Source: Mycobacterium sp. SMC-2 | GTDB lineage: Bacteria; Actinomycetota; Actinomycetes; Mycobacteriales; Mycobacteriaceae | Length of the DNA stretch: 64,000 nt | Direction of reading: 5' to 3' | NCBI RefSeq assembly: GCF_025263485.1 | Contig: NZ_CP079863.1 | Span: 4,402,001-4,466,000 of the forward strand | Shown: positions 20,484 through 30,109 of the stretch, one piece after another | How positions within the stretch are numbered: the stretch's first letter is position 1 | Layout of the letters: each line of letters starts with the position of its first letter | The notes under the pieces: generated by a model | The model's input: only the letters and a program-made list of their open reading frames with translations | What the model was told of the DNA's origin: nothing | Databases searched by the model: none | Position numbers and translations under genes: made by a program

Positions 20484-21860
20484 TCACTCCGCTTCGTCGT
20501 CGGAGGCTTCGGTTTCGTGGACCTCGTCGGCGGCCTCCGAACGCTTGCCGAAGAACTCACTGGTGTCGATGGTGTTCCCGGCGGTGTCGGTGACCGTCGC
20601 CGCCCGCACCACTTCGGCGATGGCCAGCCCGCGCCGGACATCGGCGAACATGGCCGGCAGCTGGTTGTTCTCCTGCAGATAGCCCAACAGCTGCTGCGGC
20701 TCGATGCCGTACTGGCGCGAGGTCGCCACCAGTCGCTCGGTCAGGTCGTCCTGGCCCACCTGGACCTGCAGCTCGTCGGCCAGCGCATCCAGCAGGAGCT
20801 GCCTCTTGACGTCCGTCTCGGCGGCGGTGCGCGTCTCGGTCTCGAACTCTTCACGCGTCTTACCCTGCCCGGCGAGCGCCTCTTCGAGCTTGGTGTCGTC
20901 GTGGTCGAGGCCGTGCAGCGCGCCGTGAATGGTGCTGTCGTACTGCGCCTGGACGATGGCTTCGGGCAGCGGCACGTCTACCTGCTCGAGCAGCGCGTCC
21001 AGGGCAGCGTTGCGGATCTGATCGGCCTGCTGGGCGCGCTTGATCCTCCCCACCTGGTCGCGCAAGTTGGACCGCAGCTCCTCGATGGTGTCGAACTCGC
21101 TGGCCAATTGGGCGAACTCGTCGTCGGGCTCGGGGAGCTCGCGTTGCTTGATCGACTTGACCGTGACGGTCACCTGCGCGTCCTGCCCGGCGTGTTCACC
21201 GGCCGCCAGCTTCGCGGTGAACTCCCGCGACTCATCGACGGACAAACCGACCAGGGCATCGTCGAGACCCGCGATGAGCCGGCCCGACCCCACCTCGTGG
21301 GACAGCCCCTCGGCGGCGGCCCCCGGCACCTCTTCGCCGTTGATGGCGGCCGACAAGTCGATCGAGACGAAGTCGCCGGTGGCCACGGGCCGGTCGACGC
21401 CGGTCAGCGTGCCGAACCGGGCGCGCAGCGATTCCAGCTCGGTGTCGACGTCTTCGTCGCTGACCTCGATGGGGTCCACCGAGATCTTCAGCGCACCCAG
21501 GTCCGGCAGCTCGATCTTGGGGCGGACGTCGACCTCCGCGGTGAACGCGAGCTCCTCGCCGTACTCCTTCTTGGTCACCTCGATTTCGGGCTGACCGAGC
21601 GGCTGCACTTCCGACTCCACGACCGCCTGCCCGTACCGCGCGGGCAGCGCCTCGTTGACGACCTGGTCCAGTAGCGCCTCCCGGCCGAACCGGGCCTCCA
21701 GCAACTTCGCCGGCGCCTTGCCGGGCCGGAAGCCGGGCAGCCGCACCTGCTTGGCCAGCTCCCGGTAGGCCCGCTGGAAGTCGGGCTCGAGTTCGGCGAA
21801 CGGCACCTCCACGTTGATGCGGACCCGGGTGGGGCTCAACTGCTCGACAGTGCTCTTCAC
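20484..21860 (-). CDS. tig: Trigger factor chaperone
   Basis: Ribosome-bound chaperone and prolyl isomerase meeting nascent chains. The 458-residue protein has the N-terminal ribosome-binding signature ([17 protein letters not shown]), a central FKBP domain (about 150-245, [17 protein letters not shown] to VTVTVKSI) and a helical C-terminal arm ending in an acidic tail. ATG at 21860. It lies upstream of clpP1P2 in the same direction, 118 bp apart. Confidence 0.96.
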   Translation of the reverse strand: MKSTVEQLSPTRVRINVEVPFAELEPDFQRAYRELAKQVRLPGFRPGKAPAKLLEARFGREALLDQVVNEALPARYGQAVVESEVQPLGQPEIEVTKKEYGEELAFTAEVDVRPKIELPDLGALKISVDPIEVSDEDVDTELESLRARFGTLTGVDRPVATGDFVSIDLSAAINGEEVPGAAAEGLSHEVGSGRLIAGLDDALVGLSVDESREFTAKLAAGEHAGQDAQVTVTVKSIKQRELPEPDDEFAQLASEFDTIEELRSNLRDQVGRIKRAQQADQIRNAALDALLEQVDVPLPEAIVQAQYDSTIHGALHGLDHDDTKLEEALAGQGKTREEFETETRTAAETDVKRQLLLDALADELQVQVGQDDLTERLVATSRQYGIEPQQLLGYLQENNQLPAMFADVRRGLAIAEVVRAATVTDTAGNTIDTSEFFGKRSEAADEVHETEASDDEAE

Positions 21861-21926
21861 GGGGGTGCTCCTCGGTGGTCGTTCCTGGCGTTCGGTGGGC
21901 CGTATGCATGCGGCACGGGGTCGTGC

Positions 21927-22003
21927 TGGTCGGGGTGACAGGATTTGAACCTGCGGCCTTCCGCTCCCAAAGCGGATGCGCTACCAAGCTGCGCTACACC
22001 CCG
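21927..22003 (-). tRNA. tRNA-Pro (anticodon TGG)
   Basis: Cloverleaf reads from 22003 to 21927. The acceptor CGGGGTG pairs with CACCCCG, the anticodon loop is CTTTGGGAG with TGG, and the T-arm contains GGTTCAAATCC. Discriminator A and an encoded CCA follow. Confidence 0.97.
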
Positions 22004-22151
22004 CGCTGACCTCGATGATCCTAAGGCTCCTCGGTGCCGGGGTTGGCGACAGGCTTCGCGGCGACTTGCAGACCCTCACGGAGCGATCACAAGATCGCGT
22101 CGATTAGATTTGATCTTCGTCGGCAGTTACAGTCACGCTCGACTAACACAT

Positions 22152-22222
22152 GCGGGCGTAGCTCAATGGTAGAGCCCTAGTCTTCCAAACTAGCTACGCG
22201 GGTTCGATTCCCGTCGCCCGCT
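22152..22222 (+). tRNA. tRNA-Gly (anticodon TCC)
   Basis: Acceptor GCGGGCG pairs with CGCCCGC at 22215-22221. The anticodon loop CTTCCAA gives TCC and the T-arm has GGTTCGATTCC. CCA is not encoded. It is divergent from tRNA-Pro and 33 bp upstream of lipP. Confidence 0.97.
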
Positions 22223-22255
22223 CGGCGTAAGGATCTGCTCCATAGAGAGGGCGCC

Positions 22256-23446
22256 ATGAGCGACCTAAAACCGGACGCGGCGATCCATGGTTCATGCGCG
22301 TCGGGCTTCGTCGGAGTGCGCGACGCTTTCGAGCGCAACTTCACGCTGGGCAAGGAAGTCGGCGCGGCCGTCGCGGTCTGGGTGGACGGCTCCCTCGTCG
22401 TCAATCTCTGGGGTGGCTGGGCTGATGCCGCCCGCACCCGGCCCTGGCAGCAGAACACGCTGACCACGGTGTTGTCCGGCACCAAGGGCCTGTCCGCCAC
22501 CTGTGTCCACCAGCTGGCCGACCGGGGGGAGCTGGACCTGCAGGCCCCGGTGGCCCACTACTGGCCCGAGTTCGGGCAGGCGGGCAAACAAGACATCACG
22601 CTGGCGATGGTGATGAGCCACCGGTCCGGCGTGATCGGCCCGCGCACCCGGTTGCGCTGGGAAGACGTCGCCGATTGGGACTTCGTCTGCGCCCGGCTGG
22701 CCGCCGCCGAACCCTATTGGGAGCCGGGCACCGCCCAGGGCTACCACATGACCACCTTCGGATTCATCCTCGGCGAGGTGTTCCGCCGCGTCACCGGCCG
22801 CACCATCGGCCAGTACCTGCGCACCGAGATCGCCGAACCGTTGGGCGCCGACGTCCACATCGGGTTGCCGCTGGCCGAACAACGCCGCTGCGCCGAGCGG
22901 GTCAACAAGCCGCACGCCCGCGACCTGCTGGCCGACGCGCAAGCCCCCGGCTACCCGACCAGCCTGGCCGAGCACCCCAAGGCGGGGCTGTCGATCTCGA
23001 TGGGTTTCGCCCCTGACGACGAGCTCGGCTCGCACGACCTACAGCTGTGGCGCGAACTCGAGTTCCCCGGCACGAACGGGCAGGTGTCGGCGCTGGGATT
23101 GGCGACCTTCTACAACGCGCTAGCCCAGGAGAAGGTGCTCAGCCGCGAGCACATGGACCTGGTGCGGGAGTGTCAGGGCGGGCTGGAGACCGACTTGGTG
23201 CTCGGCCCACGGGTCGCCGACCATGGATGGGGCCTGGGCTACATGCTCAACCAACGGTGCGTCAACGGGCCCAACCCTCGCATCTTCGGCCACGGCGGCC
23301 TGGGCGGCTCGTTCGGGTTCGTCGATCTGGAACACCGGATCGGCTACGCGTACGTGGCGAACCGCTTCGACGCCACCAAGGCCAACGCCGACCCGCGCAG
23401 CCTCGCCCTCAGCAACGAGGTCTATGCCGCGCTGGGCGTCATCTAG
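22256..23446 (+). CDS. lipP: Beta-lactamase-fold esterase LipP
   Basis: Serine hydrolase of the class C beta-lactamase/esterase fold, probably acting on esters rather than beta-lactams. The 396 residues include the SxxK nucleophile motif S74-G-T-K77, the tyrosine motif YHMTTFGFILGE and a C-terminal GHGGLGGSFGFVD. GAGAGGG lies upstream of the ATG. The last codon and TAG stop form part of the target site of the adjacent IS481 insertion; the gene itself is intact. Confidence 0.93.
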   Translation: MSDLKPDAAIHGSCASGFVGVRDAFERNFTLGKEVGAAVAVWVDGSLVVNLWGGWADAARTRPWQQNTLTTVLSGTKGLSATCVHQLADRGELDLQAPVAHYWPEFGQAGKQDITLAMVMSHRSGVIGPRTRLRWEDVADWDFVCARLAAAEPYWEPGTAQGYHMTTFGFILGEVFRRVTGRTIGQYLRTEIAEPLGADVHIGLPLAEQRRCAERVNKPHARDLLADAQAPGYPTSLAEHPKAGLSISMGFAPDDELGSHDLQLWRELEFPGTNGQVSALGLATFYNALAQEKVLSREHMDLVRECQGGLETDLVLGPRVADHGWGLGYMLNQRCVNGPNPRIFGHGGLGGSFGFVDLEHRIGYAYVANRFDATKANADPRSLALSNEVYAALGVI

Positions 23447-23447
23447 T
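23442..23447. repeat. 6-bp target site duplication, left copy (TCTAGT)
   Basis: TCTAGT is repeated directly after the right end at 24566-24571. It matches the NCTAGN target known for IS481 and covers the lipP stop codon. Confidence 0.9.
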
Positions 23448-24565
23448 TGTGATGTCCAGGGACGTTGTCCTGTTTGGTATCGGTGAGCCTGTGTGACAGG
23501 TGAAGGCCTCCCGTTGTGAAGTGGAGCTGTCTAGGAACCGCTTCACAAACCAGGAGGCCTTCGTGTCCCACGCTAATGCTGCTTTGACCCCGCGTGCTCG
23601 GTTGAGGCTCGCTGAGCTGATCGTCGAGGGTGGCTGGACCTACGCCGAGGCCGCCAAGATGTTCATGGTCGCACCGCGAACTGCCAAGAAGTGGGCCGAC
23701 CGCTTCCGCGCCGAAGGTGCGCTCGGGATGATTGACCGCAGCTCCCGGCCGCGGATCAGCCCCACCCGCACTGCGCCTGAGCTCGTGCGACAGATAGTCG
23801 GCGTGCGGTGGCGTCACCGGCTCGGGCCCGTGCAGATCGCCGGACGCTTGGGCATGCCGGCATCGACTGTGCACGCAGTGCTGACCCGTTGTCGGATCAA
23901 CCGCCTGTCGGCCATCGATCGCGCTACCGGTGAGCCACTGCGCCGCTACGAGCACGCTCATCCCGGCGCGCTGATTCACGTCGATGTCACCAAGTTCGGC
24001 AACATTCCCGACGGCGGCGGCCACAAGTTCGTGAGCCGACAACAAAGTAAGCACAACGCGATACAGACGGCCCACCGCACCGGTAATCGCGGCGACTCCG
24101 CCAAGAATTGGCGTCCCAGGATCGGAACGGCATTCGTACACACCGTCATTGACGACCACTCCCGCATGGCCTACGCCGAGATTTGCACCAATGAGAAAGC
24201 TGCCACCGCGATCGGCGTGCTGCAGCGCGCGGTGGCCTGGTTCGCCGAGCGCGGCGTGACCGTTGAACGAGTGCTGTCCGACAACGGGTCTGCCTACAGG
24301 TCCAGCGCATGGCGCGACGCTTGCGCCGAACTGCGCATCACCCCTAAGCGGACCCGTCCCTACCGACCTCAGACCAACGGCAAGATTGAGCGATTCCACC
24401 GCACCCTCGCCGACGGCTGGGCCTACGCCCAGCTCTACGAGTCAACCGAACAGCGCGACACCGCACTGCCCGGCTGGCTGCATTTCTACAATCATCACCG
24501 AGCCCACTCCGCCATCGGAGGCCAGCCACCCGTGACACGACTGACCAACCTCCCTGGACATCACA
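23448..24565 (+). mobile_element. Complete IS481-family insertion sequence
   Basis: The 1118-bp element is bounded by inverted repeats: TGTGATGTCCAGGGACGTTG at 23448-23467 and the complement of CAACCTCCCTGGACATCACA at 24546-24565, differing at one position. TCTAGT is duplicated on both flanks. It holds a single intact transposase gene, so it may be active. Inserted exactly at the lipP stop codon without disrupting lipP. Confidence 0.95.
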
Positions 24566-24570
24566 TCTAG
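23563..24570 (+). CDS. IS481-family DDE transposase
   Basis: GTG at 23563 follows AGGAGG with a 6-bp spacer and gives 335 residues; the reading frame is open further upstream but lacks this signal. An N-terminal helix-turn-helix region (about 20-50) precedes the integrase core with D141 (HVDVTKFG), D240 (LSDNGSAYRS) and E276 (NGKIERFHR), the last pair 35 residues apart as in the family. The frame runs through the right inverted repeat; its TAG stop (24568-24570) lies in the duplicated target, not in the element. Confidence 0.95.
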   Translation: MSHANAALTPRARLRLAELIVEGGWTYAEAAKMFMVAPRTAKKWADRFRAEGALGMIDRSSRPRISPTRTAPELVRQIVGVRWRHRLGPVQIAGRLGMPASTVHAVLTRCRINRLSAIDRATGEPLRRYEHAHPGALIHVDVTKFGNIPDGGGHKFVSRQQSKHNAIQTAHRTGNRGDSAKNWRPRIGTAFVHTVIDDHSRMAYAEICTNEKAATAIGVLQRAVAWFAERGVTVERVLSDNGSAYRSSAWRDACAELRITPKRTRPYRPQTNGKIERFHRTLADGWAYAQLYESTEQRDTALPGWLHFYNHHRAHSAIGGQPPVTRLTNLPGHHI

Positions 24571-24571
24571 T
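24566..24571. repeat. 6-bp target site duplication, right copy (TCTAGT)
   Basis: Second copy of the IS481 target duplication. It supplies the transposase stop codon. Confidence 0.9.
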
Positions 24572-24589
24572 CCTCGCTCACGCGTCGCG

Positions 24590-25390
24590 TCATTTCTGGC
24601 ACGTCGGACACCAGAACACGTTTCGCCCCTCCAGCACGGCCGTGCGGATCGAATCTCCGCACACGCGGCAGGCGTCACCGGCGCGCCGGTACACATAGGT
24701 CCGGGGCCGGTCGGGGCGATACGGCGGCGCGCCGTGATCGTGCTCGGGCCGCACCACGACGATCTGCCCGCGGCGGAAGCCGACCTTCATCAGCGCCACC
24801 AGATCGGTCCACGCCGCGTCGAACTCCGCCTCCCCAATGTCCCGGCCCGGCCGGAACGGGTCGATGTTGTGGCGGTACAGCAGCTCGCTGCGGTAGACGT
24901 TGCCCACGCCCGCGACGACGCTCTGGTCCATCAGCAATGCACCGATCGGCCTGCGGGACTTGGCGATTCGGTTCCACGCCCATGATGGGTCGGCGTCGTT
25001 GCGCAACGGGTCGGGGCCGAGCTTGGCCAGCACGTCGGAGACCCGGCCCTCGTCGATCACCTCGCAAACGGTCGGTCCGCGCAAGTCCGTGCCGTAGTCG
25101 GCGCCGACCATCCGCATCCGCACCTGCCCGACCGGTTCGGGCAGGATCGCGTCCGCGCGTGGCCATTCGGTGAAGGCGCCGTACAGACCCAGGTGCACGT
25201 GCACGATCGGGCCGCCGTCGTAGTGGTGGAACAGGTGTTTGCCCCACACGCTGGTGCGGCGCAGCACGCGGCCGTCCACCACGGCCGAATCGACGAAGCG
25301 CCCCTGCGGGCTCGACACCGCGACGGGCGCCCCACCGAATCGTCGCTGGTGCAGCCGGGCCAGCCGATGCAGAGTATGGCCCTCGGGCAC
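24590..25390 (-). CDS. nei: Formamidopyrimidine-DNA glycosylase family (endonuclease VIII-type, Rv2464c-like)
   Basis: Base-excision repair glycosylase/AP lyase for oxidised bases. A GTG start at 25390 gives a protein of 266 residues beginning PEGHTLHRLARLHQRRF after the initiator, as the catalytic N-terminal proline requires once Met is removed. The helix-two-turn-helix motif is SVVAGVGNVYRSELLYRHNIDP. The C-terminal zinc finger has CRVCG...FWCPTC. Longer upstream frame discarded because Pro2-Glu3 must be at the N-terminus. It ends 19 bp from the IS481 element. Confidence 0.93.
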   Translation of the reverse strand: MPEGHTLHRLARLHQRRFGGAPVAVSSPQGRFVDSAVVDGRVLRRTSVWGKHLFHHYDGGPIVHVHLGLYGAFTEWPRADAILPEPVGQVRMRMVGADYGTDLRGPTVCEVIDEGRVSDVLAKLGPDPLRNDADPSWAWNRIAKSRRPIGALLMDQSVVAGVGNVYRSELLYRHNIDPFRPGRDIGEAEFDAAWTDLVALMKVGFRRGQIVVVRPEHDHGAPPYRPDRPRTYVYRRAGDACRVCGDSIRTAVLEGRNVFWCPTCQK

Positions 25391-25398
25391 GGTGCCTC

Positions 25399-25887
25399 TT
25401 AGCCCTGCGCGCCGGGAACCGGCGGCGCCTGGTGGGTGCGTTCGTATTCGGCGAGAATGTCGATACGCCTTTGGTGGCGTTCGGCTTTCGACCATTGCGC
25501 ACCCAGGAAGGCGTCGACGATGGCCAGCGCCTCGGCGACGGTGTGCATGCGGCCGCCGATCCCGATCAACTGGGCGTTGTTGTGTTCGCGGGCCAGCGTC
25601 GCCGTCTCCACGCTCCAGGCCAGCGCGCAGCGGGCCCCGGGCACCTTGTTGGCCGCGATCTGCTCGCCGTTGCCCGACCCCCCCAGCACGATGCCCAGGC
25701 TGTCCGGGTCGGCCACCGTGCGCGTCGCGGCGGCGATGCAGAACGCCGGGTAGTCGTCCTCGGCGTCATAGGTGAAGGCGCCGCAATCGATCGGCTCGTG
25801 CCCGGACGCCTTGAGGTGGGAGATGATGTGCTGCTTGAGCTCGAATCCGGCGTGGTCAGAGCCGAGGTAGACACGCATGCCCGCCAT
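25399..25887 (-). CDS. rpiB: Ribose-5-phosphate isomerase B
   Basis: Interconverts ribose 5-phosphate and ribulose 5-phosphate in the pentose phosphate pathway. The 162 residues begin MAGMRVYLGSDHAGFELK and contain the anion-hole motif GIVLGGSGNGEQIAANKVPG and HNNAQLIGIGGRMH. A mycobacterial Glu replaces the active-site Cys of the E. coli type (SGNGEQ). 8 bp upstream of nei, likely the same transcript. Confidence 0.96.
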   Translation of the reverse strand: MAGMRVYLGSDHAGFELKQHIISHLKASGHEPIDCGAFTYDAEDDYPAFCIAAATRTVADPDSLGIVLGGSGNGEQIAANKVPGARCALAWSVETATLAREHNNAQLIGIGGRMHTVAEALAIVDAFLGAQWSKAERHQRRIDILAEYERTHQAPPVPGAQG

Positions 25888-25911
25888 CCTTACACAGCTG
25901 CGTGCCGCGGC

Positions 25912-25967
25912 GGTCGCAAGCGCGGCGAAGCCGAGCGCTGGGGGTACCTCCCGCTTGCGGGGGACGG
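25912..25967. repeat. Dispersed repeat family B, copy 1 (56 bp)
   Basis: Between rpiB and the CPWC oxidoreductase. It matches the reverse complement of 29304-29359 at 53 of 56 positions by my alignment. It contains the small hairpin CCCGCTTGCGGG. Confidence 0.85.
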
Positions 25968-25983
25968 ATGGCCGCCCGATGAC

Positions 25984-26607
25984 CTAGTCGAATTCGGGCT
26001 TCTCGGTGCGAGTCCGCTTGAGTTCGAAGAAGTGCGGGTAGGACGCGAAGGTCACCGACGCGTCCCACAGCTTGCCCGCCTCCTCGCCGCGCGGGATCTT
26101 CGAGAGCACCGGCCCGAAGAACGCCACACCGTTGACGTGGATGGTCGGCGTGCCGACGTCGTCGCCGACCGCGTCCATGCCGGCGTGGTGGCTCTTGCGC
26201 AGGGCGTCGTCGTAGGCCTCGCTGTGCGCGGCCTCGGCAAGCTCCGCGGGCAGGCCGGCGTCGGCCAGGGACAACTTGATGACCTCGTCGAGGTTCTTGT
26301 TGTCCTCGTTGTGAATCCGGGTCCCCATCGCGGTGTACAGCGGGCCCAGCACGTCGGCGCCGTGAGCCTGTTCGGCGGCGATCGCCACCCGCACCGGCCC
26401 CCAGGCGTGCTTCATCATTTCGCGATACTTGTCGGACAGCCCTTCGCGGTTCTCGTTGAGGATCGCCAGGCTCATGACGCGAAAGTGGACCTCGATGTCG
26501 CGGACCTTCTCCACCTCGAGGATCCAGCGCGACGTGATCCAGCACCACGGGCACAGCGGATCGAACCAGAAATCGGCTTGGTCTTTCCCGGCAGCCTTGT
26601 CAGGCAT
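25984..26607 (-). CDS. Mycothiol-linked DsbA-fold oxidoreductase (Rv2466c-like)
   Basis: The 207-residue thioredoxin-fold protein has the active site C19-P-W-C22 near the N-terminus and a helical insertion. The M. tuberculosis homologue is a mycothiol-dependent reductase of the SigH oxidative-stress regulon that also activates thienopyrimidine prodrugs. Length is identical to that homologue. A textbook SigH-type promoter lies upstream. Cis-Pro segment: GTPTIHVNG. Confidence 0.93.
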   Translation of the reverse strand: MPDKAAGKDQADFWFDPLCPWCWITSRWILEVEKVRDIEVHFRVMSLAILNENREGLSDKYREMMKHAWGPVRVAIAAEQAHGADVLGPLYTAMGTRIHNEDNKNLDEVIKLSLADAGLPAELAEAAHSEAYDDALRKSHHAGMDAVGDDVGTPTIHVNGVAFFGPVLSKIPRGEEAGKLWDASVTFASYPHFFELKRTRTEKPEFD

Positions 26608-26645
26608 AGCGCAGTCCTCTCGTCGGTCAACACACCGTTCAGCAC

Positions 26646-26672
26646 AACCGTAGGCGCGTCGCCTCTGTTCCC
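26646..26672 (-). promoter_or_regulatory. SigH-type promoter for the CPWC oxidoreductase
   Basis: On the minus strand GGGAACA is followed, 17 bp later, by GTT, matching the SigH consensus GGAAYA-N16-18-GTT. The gene starts about 38 bp further on. Divergent to the pepN promoter. Confidence 0.7.
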
Positions 26673-26699
26673 GCAGCGCCCGGATGCAAGGCGGGCACG

Positions 26700-26705
26700 T
26701 AAGTT
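26700..26705 (+). promoter_or_regulatory. pepN -10 element, leaderless arrangement
   Basis: TAAGTT (TANNNT) ends 6 bp before the GTG start at 26712. Transcription would begin at the start codon itself. The upstream GGAGG is too close (1 bp) to serve as a normal ribosome site. Confidence 0.5.
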
Positions 26706-26711
26706 GGAGGC

Positions 26712-29288
26712 GTGGCCCTTCCTAACCTCACCCGGGACCAGGCCGTCGAACGCGCCGCCCTGATCACCGTCGACAACTACCGGATCGAACTCGATGTCAC
26801 CGATGGCCACGGCGCTGCAGGCGAACAGACCTTCCGGTCCACGACCACGGTGGTGTTCGACGCGCTTCCCGGCGCCGATACCTACGTCGACATCGCCGCC
26901 GAGACGGTGCGCGCCGCCACCCTCAACGGCCGCGAGCTGGATGTGTCCGGATACGACGAATCGACGGGCATCCCGTTGCGGGGCCTCGAGAAACACAACG
27001 TGCTCGTCGTCGACGCGGACTGCCGCTACTCCAACACCGGGGAGGGCTTGCATCGCTTCGTCGACCCGGTCGACAACGAGACGTACCTGTACTCGCAATT
27101 CGAAACCGCCGACGCCAAGCGCATGTTCACCTGCTTCGACCAACCCGACCTCAAGGCGACGTTCGACCTGCGGGTGACCGCCCCCAGGCACTGGAAGGTG
27201 GTCTCCAACGGCGCGACGGTGTCCATCGAGGACGGCGTGCACACCTTCTCCACCACCCCGCGGATGAGCACCTATCTGGTGGCGCTGATCGCCGGGCCGT
27301 ACGCCGAGTGGAATGACAGCTACACCGACGAACACGGCGAGATCCCGCTGGGCATCTTCTGCCGGGAGTCGCTGGCCGAGTACATGGACGCCGAGCGGTT
27401 GTTCACCCAGACCAAACAGGGATTCGGCTTCTACCACAAGAACTTTGGGCTGCCGTATGCGTTCGGCAAATACGATCAGCTGTTCGTCCCCGAATTCAAC
27501 GCGGGCGCAATGGAAAACGCCGGGGCGGTGACCTTCTTGGAGGACTACGTCTTCCGCAGCAAGGTCACCCGGGCCTCCTACGAGCGGCGCGCCGAGACGG
27601 TGCTGCACGAGATGGCGCACATGTGGTTCGGGGACCTGGTCACCATGACGTGGTGGGACGACCTCTGGCTCAACGAGTCGTTCGCGACGTTTGCGTCGGT
27701 GCTGTGTCAGGCGGAGGCCACCGAATTCACCGAGGCCTGGACGACTTTCGCCACCGTCGAAAAGTCGTGGGCGTACCGCCAGGACCAACTGCCGTCGACG
27801 CATCCGATCGCCGCGGACATCCCCGACCTGGCCGCGGTCGAGGTGAACTTCGACGGCATCACCTACGCCAAGGGCGCCTCCGTCCTCAAACAACTTGTCG
27901 CCTACGTGGGGTTGGAGCATTTCCTGGCCGGGCTGCGCGACTATTTCCGCAGCCACGCCTTCGGCAACGCCACCTTCGACGACCTGGTCGCCGCGCTGGA
28001 GAAGGCGTCGGGCCGGGATCTGTCCGACTGGGGTCAACAGTGGCTGAAGACGACCGGCCTGAACACGCTGCGGCCGGATTTCGACGTCGACGCCGACGGC
28101 CGGTTCACCCGGTTCGCGGTGACACAGAGCGGCGCCGCCCCGGGGGCCGGCGAAACCCGCAAGCACCGGTTGGCGATCGGCATCTATGACGATGACGGCG
28201 CCGGCAAGCTGGTGCGGGTGCGCCGGGAAGAACTCGACGTCGAAAGTGCCGTCACGGAAGTGCCTGCGCTGGTTGGGGTTTCGCGCGGTCAGCTGGTTCT
28301 GGTCAACGATGACGACCTGACGTACTGCTCATTGCGGCTCGACGGTGAGTCGCTGCAGACCGCGCTGCGGCGCATCGCCGACATCGCCGAGCCGCTGCCC
28401 CGCTCGCTGGTGTGGTCGGCGGCGTGGGAGATGACACGCGAGGCCGAACTGCGCGCCCGCGACTTCGTGGCCCTGGTCTCGGACGGGGTGCGGGCCGAAA
28501 CCGAGGTCGGGGTGGCGCAGCGGCTGCTGCTGCAGGCGCAAACGGCGCTGGGCTCCTATGCCGAACCGTGCTGGGCGCACGAGCATGGGTGGCCGCAGTT
28601 CGCCGACCGGCTGCTGGAGCTGGCGCGCGCCGCGCAGCCCGGCTCGGATCATCAGCTCGCCTTCGTCAACACCCTGTGCTCGTCGGTGCTGTCGACCCGG
28701 CACGTCGTGACGCTTGCGGACCTGCTCGACCACGACCCGGCTGACCTGGGACTGGCCGGCCTCGAGGTCGACACGGACCTGCGGTGGCGCATTGTGACGG
28801 TGCTCGCCGCCGCCGGCGAGATCGACGCCGACGGGTCCGCGACACCGTTCATCGACGCGGAGGTGCAGCGCGACCCCACCGCCGCCGGCAAGCGCAACGC
28901 CGCCCAAGCGGCGACGGCGCGGCCGCAACTGCGGGTCAAGGAGGAAGCCTGGACCACGGTGATCGAGGACGACACCCTGGCCAACATCACGGCCCGCGCC
29001 ATCATCGCGGGCTTCGCCCCGCCCGGGCAGCACGAGTTGCTCACACCGTTCACCGATCGCTATTTCGAGGCGATACCGGGGGTGTGGGCGCGGCGGTCCA
29101 GCGAAGTCGCGCAAACGGTGGTGATCGGGCTGTACCCGCACTGGAACATCAGCGAGGCCGGCATCGCGGCCGCCGACAAGTTCCTGTCCGATCCGGAGGT
29201 ACCGCCGGCGTTGCGGCGACTTGTGCTCGAGGGCCAGGCCGGTGTGAAGCGGGCCTTGCGGGCCCGCACGTTCGACGCGGCTGGCTAG
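26712..29288 (+). CDS. pepN: Aminopeptidase N (M1 family)
   Basis: Zinc metallo-aminopeptidase of cytoplasmic peptide turnover. The 858-residue protein has the substrate-binding GAMEN motif, the zinc site H299-E-M-A-H303 with E322 in WLNESF, and an ERAP-like C-terminal helical domain. The N-terminus [14 protein letters not shown] is the same as I recall for the M. tuberculosis enzyme, supporting the GTG start. Monocistronic; ends in a shared intergenic repeat that separates it from the convergent DUF5130 gene. Confidence 0.96.
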   Translation: MALPNLTRDQAVERAALITVDNYRIELDVTDGHGAAGEQTFRSTTTVVFDALPGADTYVDIAAETVRAATLNGRELDVSGYDESTGIPLRGLEKHNVLVVDADCRYSNTGEGLHRFVDPVDNETYLYSQFETADAKRMFTCFDQPDLKATFDLRVTAPRHWKVVSNGATVSIEDGVHTFSTTPRMSTYLVALIAGPYAEWNDSYTDEHGEIPLGIFCRESLAEYMDAERLFTQTKQGFGFYHKNFGLPYAFGKYDQLFVPEFNAGAMENAGAVTFLEDYVFRSKVTRASYERRAETVLHEMAHMWFGDLVTMTWWDDLWLNESFATFASVLCQAEATEFTEAWTTFATVEKSWAYRQDQLPSTHPIAADIPDLAAVEVNFDGITYAKGASVLKQLVAYVGLEHFLAGLRDYFRSHAFGNATFDDLVAALEKASGRDLSDWGQQWLKTTGLNTLRPDFDVDADGRFTRFAVTQSGAAPGAGETRKHRLAIGIYDDDGAGKLVRVRREELDVESAVTEVPALVGVSRGQLVLVNDDDLTYCSLRLDGESLQTALRRIADIAEPLPRSLVWSAAWEMTREAELRARDFVALVSDGVRAETEVGVAQRLLLQAQTALGSYAEPCWAHEHGWPQFADRLLELARAAQPGSDHQLAFVNTLCSSVLSTRHVVTLADLLDHDPADLGLAGLEVDTDLRWRIVTVLAAAGEIDADGSATPFIDAEVQRDPTAAGKRNAAQAATARPQLRVKEEAWTTVIEDDTLANITARAIIAGFAPPGQHELLTPFTDRYFEAIPGVWARRSSEVAQTVVIGLYPHWNISEAGIAAADKFLSDPEVPPALRRLVLEGQAGVKRALRARTFDAAG

Positions 29289-29303
29289 GCCGATCGTGGC
29301 GAC

Positions 29304-29359
29304 CCGTCCCCCGCAAGCGGGAGGTACCCCCAGCGCCCGGCTACGCCGCGCTTGCGATC
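29304..29359. repeat. Dispersed repeat family B, copy 2 (56 bp), convergent-gene spacer
   Basis: Inverted relative to copy 1 at 25912-25967. It sits between the ends of pepN and the DUF5130 gene. The hairpin CCCGC-AA-GCGGG suggests a bidirectional terminator. Confidence 0.85.
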
Positions 29360-29363
29360 ACCA

Positions 29364-29831
29364 CTAGGCCGGGGAGATACCCGCGCTGAGGACCCGGATC
29401 GCGCTGACCAGCCCGTCCACCAGGTCGCCCCGCTGAAACACCGAAGACGCGGCGGCGACCCCCAGCGGCGCCGACGACTCGGCGCCGCGGCCGCGGACCT
29501 GCGAGCCGTAGACGACCTCGATGACCTTCTGGTCGGGCGAGACGGCCAGCAGCACCGCGTTGTCCGGCGTCGGCACCTTGGCCAGGATCTCGCGGGCCCG
29601 TGCCGCGGTGTCGTTGCCCAGGTCGCCGAGGTAGATGGCGAACCGCGCCTTCGACGCCCGCGAGCCGAACTTCAGCGCGTCGTCGATGGCGACGAGGTCC
29701 TTGATCGGAAACGGGAAATGAACACTCAGCTCGCCGGGCTCGGTGACCCCGGAGATCCTGCCGCTGGTGGTGATCACCCACCCGTTGGGGAGCTCGCCGG
29801 GCTCGATCGTCGCTACATCACCACGTGCCAC
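29364..29831 (-). CDS. DUF5130 protein, putative respiratory supercomplex-associated factor (Rv2468c-like)
   Basis: About 155 residues of a TPM-like fold: [28 protein letters not shown], then a single later hydrophobic stretch [19 protein letters not shown]. The M. smegmatis counterpart next to ctaJ was found associated with the cytochrome bcc-aa3 supercomplex, as I recall. The start is uncertain: GTG at 29831, 8 bp after GGAGG and overlapping the ctaJ stop, fits coupling; the frame opens at 29882. Confidence 0.75.
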   Translation of the reverse strand: MARGDVATIEPGELPNGWVITTSGRISGVTEPGELSVHFPFPIKDLVAIDDALKFGSRASKARFAIYLGDLGNDTAARAREILAKVPTPDNAVLLAVSPDQKVIEVVYGSQVRGRGAESSAPLGVAAASSVFQRGDLVDGLVSAIRVLSAGISPA

Positions 29832-30054
29832 TGGCGCCACCTCCGACTGAGAATTCCTGTTCGCCGTGCCCGCCGTGCGCATGGCCGACGTCTTCGTCCG
29901 TGGCCGCCCACAGGATCGGCGGGTGCGTCCACTTCTCGCCCAACTTGTAGGTCGCCGGATGCGGTCCCTTGTGGGACCAGATCAGCAGCGCCAGCACGGC
30001 CACCAGCAGCAACGGTATTCCGATGAAGTACAGGTGAATCTGCAAAGGGCTCAC
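29818..30054 (-). CDS. ctaJ: Cytochrome aa3 oxidase small subunit CtaJ
   Basis: A 78-residue membrane protein: one transmembrane helix (about 5-25, [21 protein letters not shown]), then [28 protein letters not shown] and a His/Gly-rich end [12 protein letters not shown]...GGGASGTW. This pattern is that of the actinobacterial cytochrome oxidase subunit CtaJ. I chose the GTG at 30054 so the helix sits at the N-terminus; an ATG at 30120 would add 22 charged residues. Overlaps the DUF5130 gene by 14 bp. Confidence 0.75.
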   Translation of the reverse strand: MSPLQIHLYFIGIPLLLVAVLALLIWSHKGPHPATYKLGEKWTHPPILWAATDEDVGHAHGGHGEQEFSVGGGASGTW

Positions 30055-30109
30055 GACGAAAACCGTAACCCACCGGGTGATCTCGCGGCACACCCGGACA
30101 CGAGATTGG

